Positions 22,380 to 35,147 of a stretch of 64,000 nucleotides of DNA are shown here, one piece after another. The DNA lies in assembly GCA_037447605.1 (NCBI GenBank), contig CM074811.1, positions 249,578 to 313,577 on the forward strand, in the 5' to 3' direction. How positions within the stretch are numbered: the stretch's first letter is position 1; every line of letters starts with the position of its first letter. A program made the translations under genes and the position numbers. The notes below the pieces were generated by a model. It worked only from the letters and a program-made list of their open reading frames with translations. It made no database searches and was not told where the DNA came from. Origin of the DNA: Zygnema circumcarinatum. Its lineage: Eukaryota; Streptophyta; Zygnematophyceae; Zygnematales; Zygnemataceae.

Positions 22380-25300
22380 TTACACATTGGGAGGCGGCCA
22401 GATTTTGGTGAAAAACTCCTCCACCCGCTGCGCCTGAGAGACAGTGCTCTCAATCTCAGCCGCCAGGAGCTCCTTGGCACAAGGCCCTATCTCAGCATCG
22501 AATCTTGCCTCGTCCCATCGCTCCACCTGCAGAGAGGTGGGAAAGGACGAAGAAGGGAAGGAGGGAGGGAGGGAGGGGAGTAGAGGGGAGAGAGGGAGGG
22601 AAGGAGGGAGGGAGTGGGGTTAGCTCCAAATCAAAAGAAAGGAGGGAGCAAAGGGTGCGGAACGCGTTGTCTTGAAAACTTCCTATGTACTCACTTCATC
22701 CCTGGAGTACACAAGGCCGGATGGAGAGTCAAGGTTGATTTTTCTTTGATAGAGAGGGTCCTCCTCGGCCACCGCAGGAGTGCTCTGAAGGGCTTCCAAA
22801 AGCTTCACTGGCACGATGAGATAGTCCACTCTGAAAAGCAGAAGAAATGAAAGAGCCTCCAACTTAGACACACAATGCAGTCAGCGACGATCCATTGTGC
22901 TGCTGCTGTTTTCATGCAAAAGTTGCCGACTTGTCTCTCGCTCAAGAAATGAAGTTATGCCCTGAACTGGCAACTATGGAAGAGTGACGGGCGGATGGGG
23001 ATAGGAAAGGAGGGGCAGAGGAGGGTGGGTGGGAGCGGGGAGGAGGTGCTGACTCCGTCAGAAGGGGAGACACAGAGGATTTACGGCATTATAACTGCAA
23101 TCAAAAGAGAATGTTTGTATATTGTTATACAAACAATCTGCCGTCTAATCATACAGAAAAAGGGATGAAACTTACCCGAGCAAGCTGAGGACATCTTCTC
23201 TGCTTCTTAAGTTCGAGGCCATTACCCGCGTCTTATGCCCGTATCTGTAAATGAGGTCGCAAGCCCTTCTCACCTGCCAAAATCATCCTCAATTTATTTA
23301 CCTCCGGCTAATTTTTGAAGTGCAGAAGCACGTGAGACTGAATAGCGAGTGGCACAAAGCCGAGCACGACCCAAAAGAGAAATACGTGAGGAATGCAAAC
23401 ACATGAAAAATTGTACTTCCAGTTGCGCTCCAAAACTTACCAGTTCCACCCCCGGATCTCTTTGTCGCTGTAAAGCTGCCTCAATATCTTTATCGCCCGA
23501 GTTTGTGCGTGCCCATTCCTGTGGAAGTTTCAGACAACAGGCACACATACAGCACAGGATTAAGATGGTTTGTTTCCAGTAGCCTCCCCTCTAAGCGAAC
23601 ATCTTTCCTAGAATGCTGTAGAAAAGTACAGCTGGCACCGCATGCAGTTAGCTCTAATAACCCAAACGCTGCTGTTGTAAACATTGTAATCATTTCACAC
23701 ATAGGAGCTGCGACATAAGCTGACTTCCAAAAGTACTCCACGAATTCACACCAACCGTGCATTGGACGAGCAAGCAAAAATACTCACTCGAACCCGAGCG
23801 AGGGATATCTGAATGACAGCAACTCGTGCTTGGGCACACGCAACTGCTTGAGCGAAGCTGCATTTAAGGAGATGGTCACATCCCCAGAAACCCTTCAACA
23901 GCGGCATTAAACGAAACCCCAATAGTAGCAGCTTAAGTAAAAGCTTACGTAGCAGACTTATGCCCTGCTTTGAGTTACACTAAAGTGTTTCCTTTCATGG
24001 CCCTCATATCACTATCCGCTCCAGCATAACAGAGATCATAAAGCGAGGATAAGCAGCAGGTTCACTTTCGCCGGTGGTAGCCCCCTTAGATTAACTGGTC
24101 AAAAGTGCAGAGAACAAACTACAGAGCGTGCCGATAAACAAATACAAGATTTGCATGAATATAATTAGGTTTGGAAGAGAGACAAAGTGACTGTATTGTG
24201 AAAAGGTGCAGTTGACCATTTAACCCAACGGTGGAGAAAACTGTACCAGTACCAGAATCTTCTCAAGCAGGTGAAGAGAAGCCAAACCTGTGTACACCAG
24301 TAATGTGAGTTTGAATGCCGTCATCCTCAAGCTGGCGGGCTGCTTCAATACCCTGAAAACTCACACGAAAAAGCAAAAGCAAGAGGACTGATGAACTTAT
24401 TGTTAGTTTCTACTGCAAATCCACAACCACTTCACAAAGCTGCGACTGAAGGGAAACGAGCAGATGTTCTAGCAGGAGAAACTACTAACTTAGCAAAAAA
24501 GAGATCCTATACACTGAAACATTAAGCATTGAACATTCACAGAAAGTGAGAGCAAGGAGTGGGAATGAGGATTTTGTTGTCAAGAACCTTCCATGTTGCC
24601 GGGATCTTGAATAGAATGCGTTCTGGTGGTACTTCAAGCTCGTTGTACAGCTTGACGAGAGTACGGACCTGGTCAATCAGAATTCCTTTTCAAATTAGAA
24701 ATCAATGCAGCACCTCAGCTCTTATGCCCTTTCACATTTTCTTTATTGCATCATCAATGCAGAGAACTAGTTGAAATATCTGAAAGCGCTAAAAAGGCTA
24801 TCGAATTCGACAATCATGGATTTGTCCAGTTACAAGGTGATTCGATATTATGATTGCCTGAGTGCGAAAACGTGCCTGTCAGCACCCCATACGCAACAGA
24901 AACTATGCATGCCCATATTTACCTTGTCAATGATGGCATTAGTATCATAAGCAAGGCGAGCATCTACTTCAGTTGACACTCGACCAGGCACCTGCTTCAC
25001 AAGCTGAGCACCAACGTTCACCATGGCCTGTTCCAACAAAGTCCAAAAGCAATTTTTTTTAAACATCCAATTGTCAACTGTAACGATTACACAGCAAAAC
25101 CTCTGTACATCATGAAAGCTATTCAAATAGCGTGAATTAACTTTCTGCAAAGGACGATACGACGATCACAGGCGGCCCAGGATGAAACACAACGAAGATA
25201 AAGATTGAACACATTGGTGATATCTTTTCCTCTTGACAGGACAATGTCAAAGCGAAATGAAGCTCTGCTGTGACTGCGGGCAACTGGAGAGTAATATTAA

Positions 25301-27054
25301 CAGTCTCTTTAAGCTCACCTTATCCAAGAAGCATGACATTCGGGAATCATTCGCTTCCTCTATGAGACATTTCCCGTAGGCCAGTGCGCTTTCAATAGCA
25401 CCCTGTACATAGGTAATGCATTATAGTCAAGCCTCATAGTGCAAGCCGGGTAGCTTTAAGAAAATCCACTAAAGCAAGGCACCCCTGCTGACAATTTCAG
25501 ATGAGTCTCTTCTGTTTGTAACACTAACAGCCTTAACAATAAAGCACGATACACATTACTGCTCTCGAGCCGAGCCCTCTGGGTAACAATGCTACAATGC
25601 TATAACGGCAAGAAAGTTTTACATGGGAAGTGCTATAGCAAGGGGAGGCTATCTCGTAACGTATGGTTCGTATACAACACAATGAAATTTCATCAACAAT
25701 CCGATGGAAAGTATTCTAAAATGTTTTTGAGAAACCAATACAAGCTCTTGTCAACTGGCAAGTCAATCTTAAGGGGAGCAGAGCACAAAAGAGCACTACC
25801 TCAAACTTTGGAGAAGGCAAACTGCCAATGCCCAGAAGTAAAGAGTAAGTAACTGTTGCTGCTGTGGGCGGAAAGCTACAATACAGAAACAGCTACGAAA
25901 ACAAGTCAGCCTTTCACCATTGCAGTGCATGCTCGGAATCAAGATTACGTCCAAATGCTACTAAAAAGACAAGAGGGAGCAAGTCAGAAAAAGGATGCAG
26001 CCAAACACATGAAATGTGCATGTTCGAAAAAATGCTGCTGTCAATTTGCAGAACTAAGGAAATCTTAAACTGCAAATTTGGCAATGGAATACCTCTCGAA
26101 GTCGTCCACAACTACTGTGTCTGGGACAATCTCTGAGATTCTCGCGACAAGGTCCAATTCGCTCAGCCCAACTGGAGCAAATGAGAAACGGAACAAACAA
26201 AACCACGACGAGAAAGCGATTACTTGATTTTTTCTGTAGGGAAAATTCTCTCGGACTGAAAAAGTCAGGCAAGTTTTCATGAAAACCTGTCAAGTTGAGT
26301 TCAAGATAGAAAGAGCCGAAATCATTATCCGGCCCATAAAACAGCAATCGAGCTTTTAAATCACGTCAAACTAGCTCAGACAAGGAAACACAAGGGTTTC
26401 CAATCGCCGACAAACACCAACCTGCTGCAGCAGAAGCTTGTATCCGACTACTTTGTCTGACTTGCTTGCGCATTCTTGGAACCATAAGAGCAACTGGCCC
26501 TCTTCCAGGAATGCCATTGCCATGCTGAACACCAGCGCGGGAAATCTTGGATATCGAATATCGAAGCTCATGTATACCGGGAAGCTCCTGTTGACGACAT
26601 TATACAAGCATGGAGAAGACGAAGAAGGAAGGTACAAGCATCAGCGGCTGTCGATAATTGGTTTAAACAAAACAAGAAACAAATGAGGAGCCCGCTTAGA
26701 AAGGTTAAGAGTCATAGCACTTGCACGAAGAAGCAGGAACGAAGGACAAAAGCACGCCTGCTGGAAGCCGTATGCTGCAAGTCTGAAGCAGCTCTCTCTA
26801 CTTGTGTTTCACCTGAAAAGCATCATAGCCGACATTCGTTGCGACGGGCACACTGCATTACGTAACCATGAAGACAAAAAACTTCACATCTTGACTGAAG
26901 CGATGTGGCATTGCTCCACGATGGCTACCGCCAGAACTCAGTTTTAAATTTCTTGACAATCTCCCGCCTAACTTCATTCATTCACCTGTTTGGAGCAGCA
27001 AGAAGCAGTCGAAGTCATCCATGCTCCTGCCAAGACTCTGCAAGCAGCAGCCAT
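22380..27054 (-). CDS. TAL: transaldolase, plastid-type
   Basis: Thirteen exons in gene order: 26986-27054, 26422-26587, 26093-26171, 25800-25875, 25319-25402, 24923-25027, 24588-24668, 24288-24352, 23788-23857, 23441-23518, 23176-23273, 22695-22830, 22380-22526. They total 1254 bases (417 residues plus stop) and every phase closes. The start is GCCATGGCTGC, followed by a Ser/Arg-rich plastid leader ending about SSRIQASAAV. The core reads SEIVPDTVVVDDFESFPPT, PGRVSTEVDARLAYDT, ERILFKIPATWKGIEAARQL, where the Lys of FKIPATW is the Schiff-base lysine, then QTHITGVHSFAQAVACAQ and GHKTRVMASNLRSRED. The enzyme moves a dihydroxyacetone unit between sugar phosphates in the non-oxidative pentose phosphate pathway. 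It matches the plant form with a VDDFE-type N-terminus rather than the tal/pgi type. Confidence 0.93.
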
Positions 27055-28616
27055 GGCTATCGCTGTAGTGCTGTTGCAATGCAACTCCTCCTTTGATAAT
27101 TCTCTCCTTCAATGATATTATTACTTGTGCCTTTTCTGGGAAGCTCCCTCCCAGAGCGAGCACATCCAAGCTGTTACTGAGTCGTTCTCTCGAGCTCTGC
27201 TCCGCTCCTCTTCTAGCCAAAGTTTTCCTCTGCAAACTTTGCCGCAGATTCCTGAAGTGAAAAATATTACAACCCTGTTGTCCGGTTCTCAAAAACATGT
27301 TTTCGCAGGTTTCGGTCAGGTTTAGCTTCCAAGTTTTGATCTTGGGCAGAACCGAAAAAATCCTGTTAGAAGGATAAAATACGATACTTTCTTTTACCAG
27401 CCAATTGGCAGCATCAAAAAATTTATTGTATATGCCCGATGCCCGTTGGCTACATATTTCTGCCTCGCAAAAATGTTTTCAGGAAAATATGAAACATTTG
27501 TCCCAGCCTGCCCTCCTACCCCAAATTTCAGTTTTTTTAGTTTCAACTGCTGACCGTTGCCACGTCCTCCTCTGCCACGTGGCAGGTGACACCCGCTTCC
27601 ACCACGTGTCAGGTTGCCGATTGGCGGATGGCTCCTCCTGCGATCTCCCTCTTCAGCACAGGAGATCTGCGGGACCATCCGCCCGCGCCGTGCCACATCA
27701 GCATGTCGCGTCACTCCTCGGCTCGCCAGCAGGGAACGGAGCGCCCTCGTTCGACTTCCTGCGTGAAAACTCGAGTTTTGCTGACGTCATAAAGTTCGCA
27801 AAAAGAGGCGCAGAATATGGGCGAAACCTCGTTTATGGTGTGAGAGGCATCTGTCGTTTAGCGAGGCAGAAAAACCGATCACGTATGCCCTAGGGGCCAG
27901 GAGACCCGATGCTTGGTGAACAATAGGCAATTGCTAATCTGGGTTGGCTGGGAAGAGTCGATGACTCCAAATGCTTTCTAACCAGGGATAGGTACTACAA
28001 CGCTCTGACCAAAGAAAAAAGCTGAACAGATAAATGTGAGATGCGTATGTCAATACAAGGTGGCCATTGGCTTGCGAAGAGGTCTTCAATTGCTACGAAT
28101 TTGCTTTTGCAAAAGCGTTGGCGAAGTTTCGACTGTTAACCCGGACTCCGTAACATGTCATATATGTGACATTGACGGCAGTGACATCGGTAACATCATC
28201 AGCCAGATGACAGCTTATGATACTTGCAAACCTCCCCTAAAATCCGTCCAGAAAAATGGCAAGAATTTCAGCCTGTTTTTGTGGTGATTGTTTCCATGTA
28301 CTGTACGGTTCCGCATCAAAACTTCTCGCCTGCCTAACGTTCCCTGGCGGGGCATGACGTCAATGCCAAACACGAGAAGGGTTTGCGGTTTCTGGTCCGA
28401 AAACTAGTGGTTACCCAGGTCAACGCTTGCCCGTAGGCTGATAAAACAGTGCTCCGCCAAAAAAAACGCGTTTTATTAACACATTCTGGCTTCACCTATT
28501 TGTACAATATTATCATCCAACCAGGTAGTGTGAATGAAGCCCAACATCACTACTCAAAAACAACCACATCGTCAGCATACCATAAGAAAAGTCAGCTCTC
28601 TACCACTTGCTAGGCC
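27055..28616. other. intergenic, upstream of the transaldolase gene
   Basis: No gene recognised. G-box-type CCACGTGGC lies near 27569 and CCACGTGTC near 27602, about 510-550 bases upstream of the transaldolase start. The left part holds the start-proximal flank; the right part is the downstream flank of the FTR gene. Confidence 0.6.
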
Positions 28617-31002
28617 CTAGAAACCGACTGTTGATTGCTCAATCTCTTCCGTAGTTATTTTCTGCACCCGCCATACATTGGAGAGTCCAGACATATAATT
28701 AGGTCATCATTGATCTCACTCTTCAATTAAAGAGCGCGCGAGAGAGAGACACAGAGAAAGGACCTGCTGTGAGTAGAAAGGGAGACATCATTCACCAGAA
28801 ACGGCCAAGAACAGGAGGGCCAGCTATGCTTTCAAGACAGAAGGAACTCAAACAAAATAGTTAGTTTCTTTTCTCCAGTTTAACTTTTCTCTCGTGGACT
28901 AGGGGATGCACGAATGGACTGAGATTTCTAAAGCAGTGGATGAGCATGCAGCAAAAGCGACAAGTATGACTAATCATATGTTGGAGACATCGGCAATCAA
29001 TCTATTTCCTATGTCATGGTTCTGGCCTTTACTCACCTGCTCTTTGCCCGCAAAATCGTTGTCCTCCGTGAGGAAAAGCATGCAGTGACACTCCTTCCTG
29101 CAAACAATCAAGAGAAACTCCATGGTTGAAGCTCTTCATGCAGCCGTGCACGGCAAGATAAGAATAATGAAACAAAGTATGAACCTTGAGAAACCACTCT
29201 TAGCTTTCTATCTTAACAATTGTGGGCAGCAGTGATTAAGTAGACATCTCATCCACATCATGTAGGGGGTTCGAAATCATCAACGTCGACGTCTATCAAA
29301 GCAATAACAGGACAGTAAGGCATTTCCAAGCGCAAAAATACATTGGCGCCATTGTTTCTGGGCTGGACATAGAACGTATGCTCGCCTGTTGAAACTTTAT
29401 TAAATTTTATAGAAGCCAAGTAGACACTCGGCTCAATAAAGTGAGAGAAGTGACGAATTCTTTCACAAAGTGAACACGGTACAAATAGACAGAGCCGCGG
29501 CGTGAAAATACATCTCAGGTGAAATCGAAATGCCAACATACACAAACTGCAAAGTGGCCTAGTTGAAGCCCTCCCCTTAATTGTCACAAGACCAGAACCA
29601 ACAAGTCGATGTCCCTCTCGCAGCGAAGCAAGAAGAGATCGAAATTGCCATGGAGAACCACCAACTGAATTTGCCAATGCTGCCAACCAAATTATGACTG
29701 ACTGAGTACACTGTGACTCACCTTTCTCTCATTGGCACACAAGGACAATTCCAAAAACCTTGTTGAGCTTCTGCCTCCTTGTCATCATAATGCCTGTCAG
29801 GATGCAAACCACATTCACCTGTCAATGCTGGATGTCTATGAAACACATTCATGAGAATGCAATGCATTGCAGTTCGAAATAAACAGCTCCCCACAAAAGC
29901 GAAATAAGAAAATGGTGGTTTGTGGACGCTATCGCTTCAGGGGCGTAAAACAAAAAAGCATTTGTCACCGTTGTTTGCAAATGTCCTGAGCGCAGATGCC
30001 AGCAAATCCAGTTCAAGGCTTTTCTTAGGAGTTTAAAACCTCCATTCGAAAGAGTTCTAGACCTTACTAACATACAGAGCAGCACATCACCTGCATGGGC
30101 AGAGGGGAGCCCCAAGCGTATCCTTGTGTTCCGCCAAACCCTGCAGAAGAATCAAACGCAGAATATGACGCACTAAAACCGCAGATGACGCAGATAGGAA
30201 TAAGGTGTCAGGCTGTCAGCATGAACTGGGAAGGCCATCTCAAATCCTTTCTCCAGTGCCAAACCTGTCGATGTCATGACAGATCTTTAGTTCTTTTACA
30301 CGATAATATTATCACTCAGCAAGCTAAGCATCCCAAGTATCGCATGGTACGTGCAATCAACTAATCGTCCTTGCATTGTTTCCCCTGTTCCTACAACTAG
30401 CTAAAAACCCTAAAAATCCAAAAAACGAGTTACCGCCGTACCTTGATAACCACAGCAGTCACACCCTTGTCGACGCAGAAGTATGTTCCCGAACGCCTCG
30501 CGTACTGTTCAGAAAACCTCCGCATGACCTCCAAGGACTGCGGCGTAGGTTCAGCTGACCGGAGACGAGCCACAGCACAAACGATACAATGCCACTTTTC
30601 CCAAGTCAACTTCAATTCATAACCCTGACAAGGTAGCCACAATCTATCATAGTCCTCAGAATGCACGGACTCGTCCATAGAGCGAAAGCAAAAGCCTTTG
30701 AGCTTCACTTTGCTGTGTCCACCTAACAGAAACCACTCGACACAGATCTTCTCGGATGTCCACCTCATTGTTCTAGACAAAAACTGAACCTCCCGCCCTT
30801 ATCTCATCTCTGTCCCCCTCTCTCTCCCAGAGTCAAACAGCAGCTCACCAGCCACGACAAGCAGTCTCTGTGACCTCCTCTGCGCCACTCTCTGCAGATT
30901 CTGCAAGCTGCCGGGCGCGTCAGCACGGAGCTGCGCGCCATGGCTCCAAGGCGATGCCAGGAGAGCCATGGGAGATGCCAAGTGTGTGCTGTATAGCGCC
31001 AT
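28617..31002 (-). CDS. FTRC: ferredoxin-thioredoxin reductase, catalytic subunit (plastid)
   Basis: Six exons in gene order: 30849-31002, 30442-30554, 30091-30140, 29722-29793, 29037-29097, 28617-28661, total 495 bases (164 residues plus stop), all phases closing. The first exon encodes a plastid leader (MALYSTHLASPMALLASPWS and onward). The mature part reads MRRFSEQYARRSGTYFCVDK, GAPLCPCRHYDDKEAE, FWNCPCVPMRERKECHCML and DNDFAGKEQ. All seven family cysteines are present: those of TYFC, CPC, CPC and CHC ligate the 4Fe-4S cluster and form the redox-active disulfide. With ferredoxin and the variable subunit it reduces plastid thioredoxins in the light. The start (GCCATGGCGC) lies about 950 bases from the divergent lipase start. 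Confidence 0.96.
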
Positions 31003-31952
31003 GGCCGCGTCGTTGGAAGCTCTGCCCTCCTTTCCCTCTCCGGCTGCTGCAGGATGGCAGGCAGAGATGAATAGTGAGCAGGATGTCATCCAAATGCGCT
31101 CCCAATGCTTTAGGGGACCTGCAACTTGCAGCTTCCAACGACCATTTGTACCCCTTTACATGTAAATGGGCTAACTGGCTCTCCTGTTCTCAATGACCAC
31201 CACTGTGACGTCATCTTGGTTTCTATCATTCTGAAATCCGAACTTCCGATGGCTCTTGTACGGACAAAACGGAGCTTGGAGTTCAAAAAAAAAAAACGAT
31301 ATATCGTACTGCTTCGTATCGTATGGTATCGTATATTATTGTATCGTAATATGTCGATAATACTGCCACGTGCTCGCTTGGCAAGCTTTCTGCTCTCGTT
31401 GACCGCCACGTGTTGAGCAGAGGCGGTCCCTGTCCGCCACGTGGCACGGCGAGCTGCCTTCGGACCCTCGGCAGGCTCTGAAGCACGAGGGTGAAGGCAA
31501 GGGTCACAGTTCTTCAGGGCGGGAATTTTAATTTGCACGCTCTTGCCTTGTACATCTGCTGCTGCTGCATTTGCTTTCTTCCTCTCAATCAGAAATAGTG
31601 AAAGGGACTGCGATACAGGGATTGAAAGCAGCTTCAACTGACCGTCTAAGCGTGAAGGTGAGAAGAGCTGCGGTTGGCGGGACGTATAGTGTGCAGAGGT
31701 CCTGACTGCATCACGATGACAGAAGTGCGAGAAGCAAAACACGAAGCGGATTCTTAGTCTTCTTTCTACGGAGCATGGCTGCTCCTGGGAGGTGCTCGCC
31801 ATTGCTTTTAGTAGTTTTTGTTTGTATTTATAACTTAGTTTCTTAACTAGTCAATTATTTCTTCTCTAAATTTGGTGTATGGAGCAGGTCAACAAAACCT
31901 GGCCTTGCAAGACTCTCCTCCCTGGTTGGCTTCAGGCACTTGGAAGCAGACC
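31003..31952. other. divergent promoter region between the FTR and lipase genes
   Basis: This contains three CACGTG-type sites near 31363, 31405 and 31436 and a run of TATCGTA-like units at about 31296-31358. Part of it (31888-31952) may be coding or 5' leader of the lipase gene, because the frame is open there after a GGAGCAG acceptor. An ATG in GAGCATGGCTGC at 31775 could mark an upstream first exon, but its phase does not join cleanly. Confidence 0.55.
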
Positions 31953-32483
31953 ATGCTGCGAATTGTACTGCTCGGCAGCGCTTCTGTAGGAGCATTCGTT
32001 ATTGGTCGCAAGGTATGCTGCATGGTTTTAGTATTTCGAACATGTTCCTTTTTTCCAAGCATCTGCTCTCGGAACAGTCGGCGGACCATCGCATTTGTGA
32101 AGGATTTCAGCCCCTTCAATACGTTTACGGATGTAATTATGAGATGGAAGTGTTTAACTCCTGCTGCGTTATTTTTGGACATTCTGACACGAACCATTTC
32201 AAGCACTGTAGCTCAGCACTCTTGGCGGCTTTTTCCTTTTTTTGAGAATCGGGTAAGCGCTGCTTGACATGATCCTACAGACTTTCCTTCATCTAAAGCC
32301 GAGTGAAAGCAAGAGCGGGAATGGATCTTCCCCTATGGAGATCGTGGCCAAGGGCGCAAGCTGCCTTCAGAGCAGTATCGGACCTATTGAGCCACAAGAC
32401 TTGGCGATAGGCCTTGCAGCCATTTCCAAGGTGTCACTCTCTCCCCCGGCCCCCCCTCTTTCTCTCCCTCTCTCTCTCTCTCA

Positions 32484-32550
<67 letters not shown>

Positions 32551-34567
32551 GATCATGTCGGCTTGATTTTTGCTTCTTCGACCCCGAAGAGAAATGCACT
32601 TCACTTTCACCATGAAGGTTGTTTTCCCTCTGTATGTTTTGCAGGTGACTGAAATGAAACCACCAGAAGCTGTCGGGAAATTGGCCGATAAGGAAGGAAG
32701 TGATCCCCTGTTTCTTCTGGAGGCCCAGCATTGGAGAGCACATTGTGAAGCAATCTACGCGGGAGAACCAGCGGCCTGGTCGTTGCTGGTGTGCATGTCC
32801 TAAAACTCTGCCTGAACAAGTGAAAAAAGCAACATGCATGAGCATGAGGTGTGGATCGTCAGCTTCTTTCCCTTCTAGCCTTCTTTCCATCCTTTGGTAT
32901 CCTTTCTTGAGCCCTTATCTTCAGCAAGTAACATGGAGATATCGTGTTGTTTGGACAGACTCATTTGCCGGAGAATACCATAGTGGCAGCACAGTGGGCC
33001 CCGGACAACAACACTTTGCGACCTGCCTATGTGGTGTGTGTGGACGCCCCATTTGGTGCCGCTGTAGTTGCCATTCGAGGAACAAATGACGTTACGGACA
33101 TTCTTCTCAGTGGTTCCACCAGTCCGGAGAAGTTCGATGATGGGGAAGCGCATGCGGGATTCGTACACGCAGCAGAACATCTCATCAAGTAAGCACATGA
33201 ATTACTAAAAAAAGAAGGGTGGGAAGGCAGTGAATACTAAAGTCATCATTCCAATTCACTGATTTCTCACTATGCCGAAAGTCCATCTTGTTAGTTGATT
33301 GTTCCGGTAAAGAAAGGACTTAATGTAAGGCTGATGCTTTTATAGGCTCACTTACCAACACGAACACGAGCATTGTGTTGTAAACGGGCTTTCAATCGAA
33401 GTCAAAGCACAAGTATGAAAGTGAAAGTTACTTCATTCAAGTACGGCTTCTATTTTCTCCTGTTTTTTTTAACTATGTTTCAGGGAAATAGAACCCCACT
33501 TGGACACAGCCATGGAAGCTCTCACGTGCCCAAATCCGCGTTTAATATTGGTCGGCCATAGCTTAGGCTGTGCTGTCGGAACCATAGTCGGCCTCAAGCT
33601 TAGGCAACGCTTCCCCAGTTTGCGGTGTTGGGGTCTTGGCCCACCCGCATGCCTGAGCTTGAACATTGCGCGGCGCTGCTCAGAGTTCTGCATCAACATA
33701 TTTGCAAGTCACGACCTTGTCCCGAGGTAGGCATCCGGAGCCTGTCTCAACATCATGGGCAAAAAATTGCTTTGCATGACTTCTGGTATGGGAAAGCAGA
33801 AAGAAAGCAGGAGTGGATGGAAGTCGAGCCGAGATGGCCAAGTAGACGGAAGGAGTAACAATGTCAAAATTTGGTAGACGGTTGGAACAGACATTGGGCA
33901 AGTACTTATTGAGTCTGTTGAAATGTGACGCAGGTTCTCTTTGTGTACACTAGAGCGATTGCGGAAGCGAGTGCTTTCCTTTGACTGGGAAGAGGCGGAC
34001 AAGCTGGCACAGGGAGACGAAGACTGGGAAAACATCAAGAAGGCTTCAAGCACCCTCCGTCAGATGGGCGAAACCTCAAAAGGTGTTACAGACAATATAA
34101 AAGAAACCGGAACCAAATTCATGCAGGTCGGAGACAGAGTTCAGCAAGGAAAAGATGCGGTTTGCAAGGCTCTGCCCTTTGGAGGTGGGCAGGAGAACGG
34201 GCAGAAACCAGAGGAGGGTAAACTGGGTCAGCAGGAGAACGACGAAGCAGGTGAGGGTGAGGAGAAACAGGCTCAGCCCTTCATGCTGTATCCCCCCGGG
34301 AGGCTATTTGCCATCCATTGCGACCCCCCGGGATGTGGAAAGATGCCGGAAAACAATTCGAATGCGCCCCAACAAAGGCAATACGGAGCATTTCCCACAT
34401 TTGAAGAAGCCAAAGGAGCGAGGTGGAAGATGACGGAGGTGGACCCGGACTCTCTCGGTGAAATTGTGGTGTCTCCATGGTGCATTTCTGACCACATGCC
34501 GGGAGCTGTCAACCTCGGATTGGACGCTTTACAAAGGTTGGCATCCCCGGTTGTCTCAACGAAGTGA
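31953..34567 (+). CDS. class 3 lipase, sn-1 diacylglycerol lipase-like
   Basis: Exons 31953-32012 (possibly from 31888), 32281-32430, 32645-32788, 32959-33188, 33484-33726 and 33934-34567 close in phase and give at least 486 residues. The N-terminal stretch MLRIVLLGSASVGAFVIGRK looks like a membrane anchor. The lipase core includes VVAIRGTNDVTDIL, EAHAGFVHAAEHL and the nucleophile elbow LVGHSLGCAVG (Ser), then NIFASHDLVPR (likely catalytic Asp). The C-terminal segment MLYPPGRLFAIHC and VSPWCISDHMPGA supplies the likely catalytic His, as in plant and animal diacylglycerol lipases. A hydrophilic Glu/Gln/Gly-rich insert (about residues 320-390) separates them. It probably hydrolyses diacylglycerol or another glycerolipid at a membrane. 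The true 5' end is unresolved. Confidence 0.85.
32446..32547. repeat. compound CT and CA microsatellite in a lipase intron
   Basis: CT-rich repeats are followed by an unbroken CA run of about 50 bases. The tract fills part of the intron between exons ending at 32430 and starting at 32645. Confidence 0.92.
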
Positions 34568-35147
34568 GTTTTTGAAGTGGTTTGAAACTCAATCGGCAAC
34601 TACGACGGTTTTTTTAGGGCAAAAAGCTAACGAAAACCAATGACAACCATGTGCGTGTTAGTGCTTGCTTTTCGTTTTTGTTCACGTTGTATGATACATA
34701 GATTGGAATTTTTCAGGGTTGAGGCGTAGAGAGACAGAAGTTCAGAGTCTCAGAGTCGATTAAGGCGGAATCGCGGACTGGAGCCGTAGAAAGCTCACCG
34801 GTTTGAAACGCGAGATTAGGGTTTTCTTTTCATTGGAAGCTTTACACTGCTGTCAATGCAGGGAGAGGATTGAGAAAAAGGGCACATGCTTCTATTGCCA
34901 GCAAAAGGCCTTCCTCAAAATATTTGATATTGCATACCTTAAAGCTCACAACAAAAGCTCTCTCCCTCTCTCCCTCTCTCCCTCTCTCCCTCTCTCGCCT
35001 CACACACACACACATGTCCATTAACGACGCGTCCAACGAGACAAAATGAAAACACACGATTGACCATCAAACAATCTTCCAGAGCTTCACTCTCTAAATT
35101 CTACCTTTGTGGCCCCACATGATGATGGATAAGGGAGGGGACCTGCC
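34568..35147. other. convergent intergenic region
   Basis: This lies between the lipase stop (plus) and the Pcc1 stop (minus). It contains a TCTCCCTC-type repeat (about 34961-35016). No gene recognised. Confidence 0.6.

Noticed and set aside
26371-26637. Minus-strand frame MYLPSSSSP to CLS as a separate gene
   Set aside because: The same DNA read in another frame is the second exon of transaldolase, and the phases of exons 1, 2 and 3 confirm that choice.
26890-26930. Further copy of the dispersed palindrome (GATGTGGCATTGCTCCACGA)
   Set aside because: The match is limited to scattered bases and lacks the ATCAA end.
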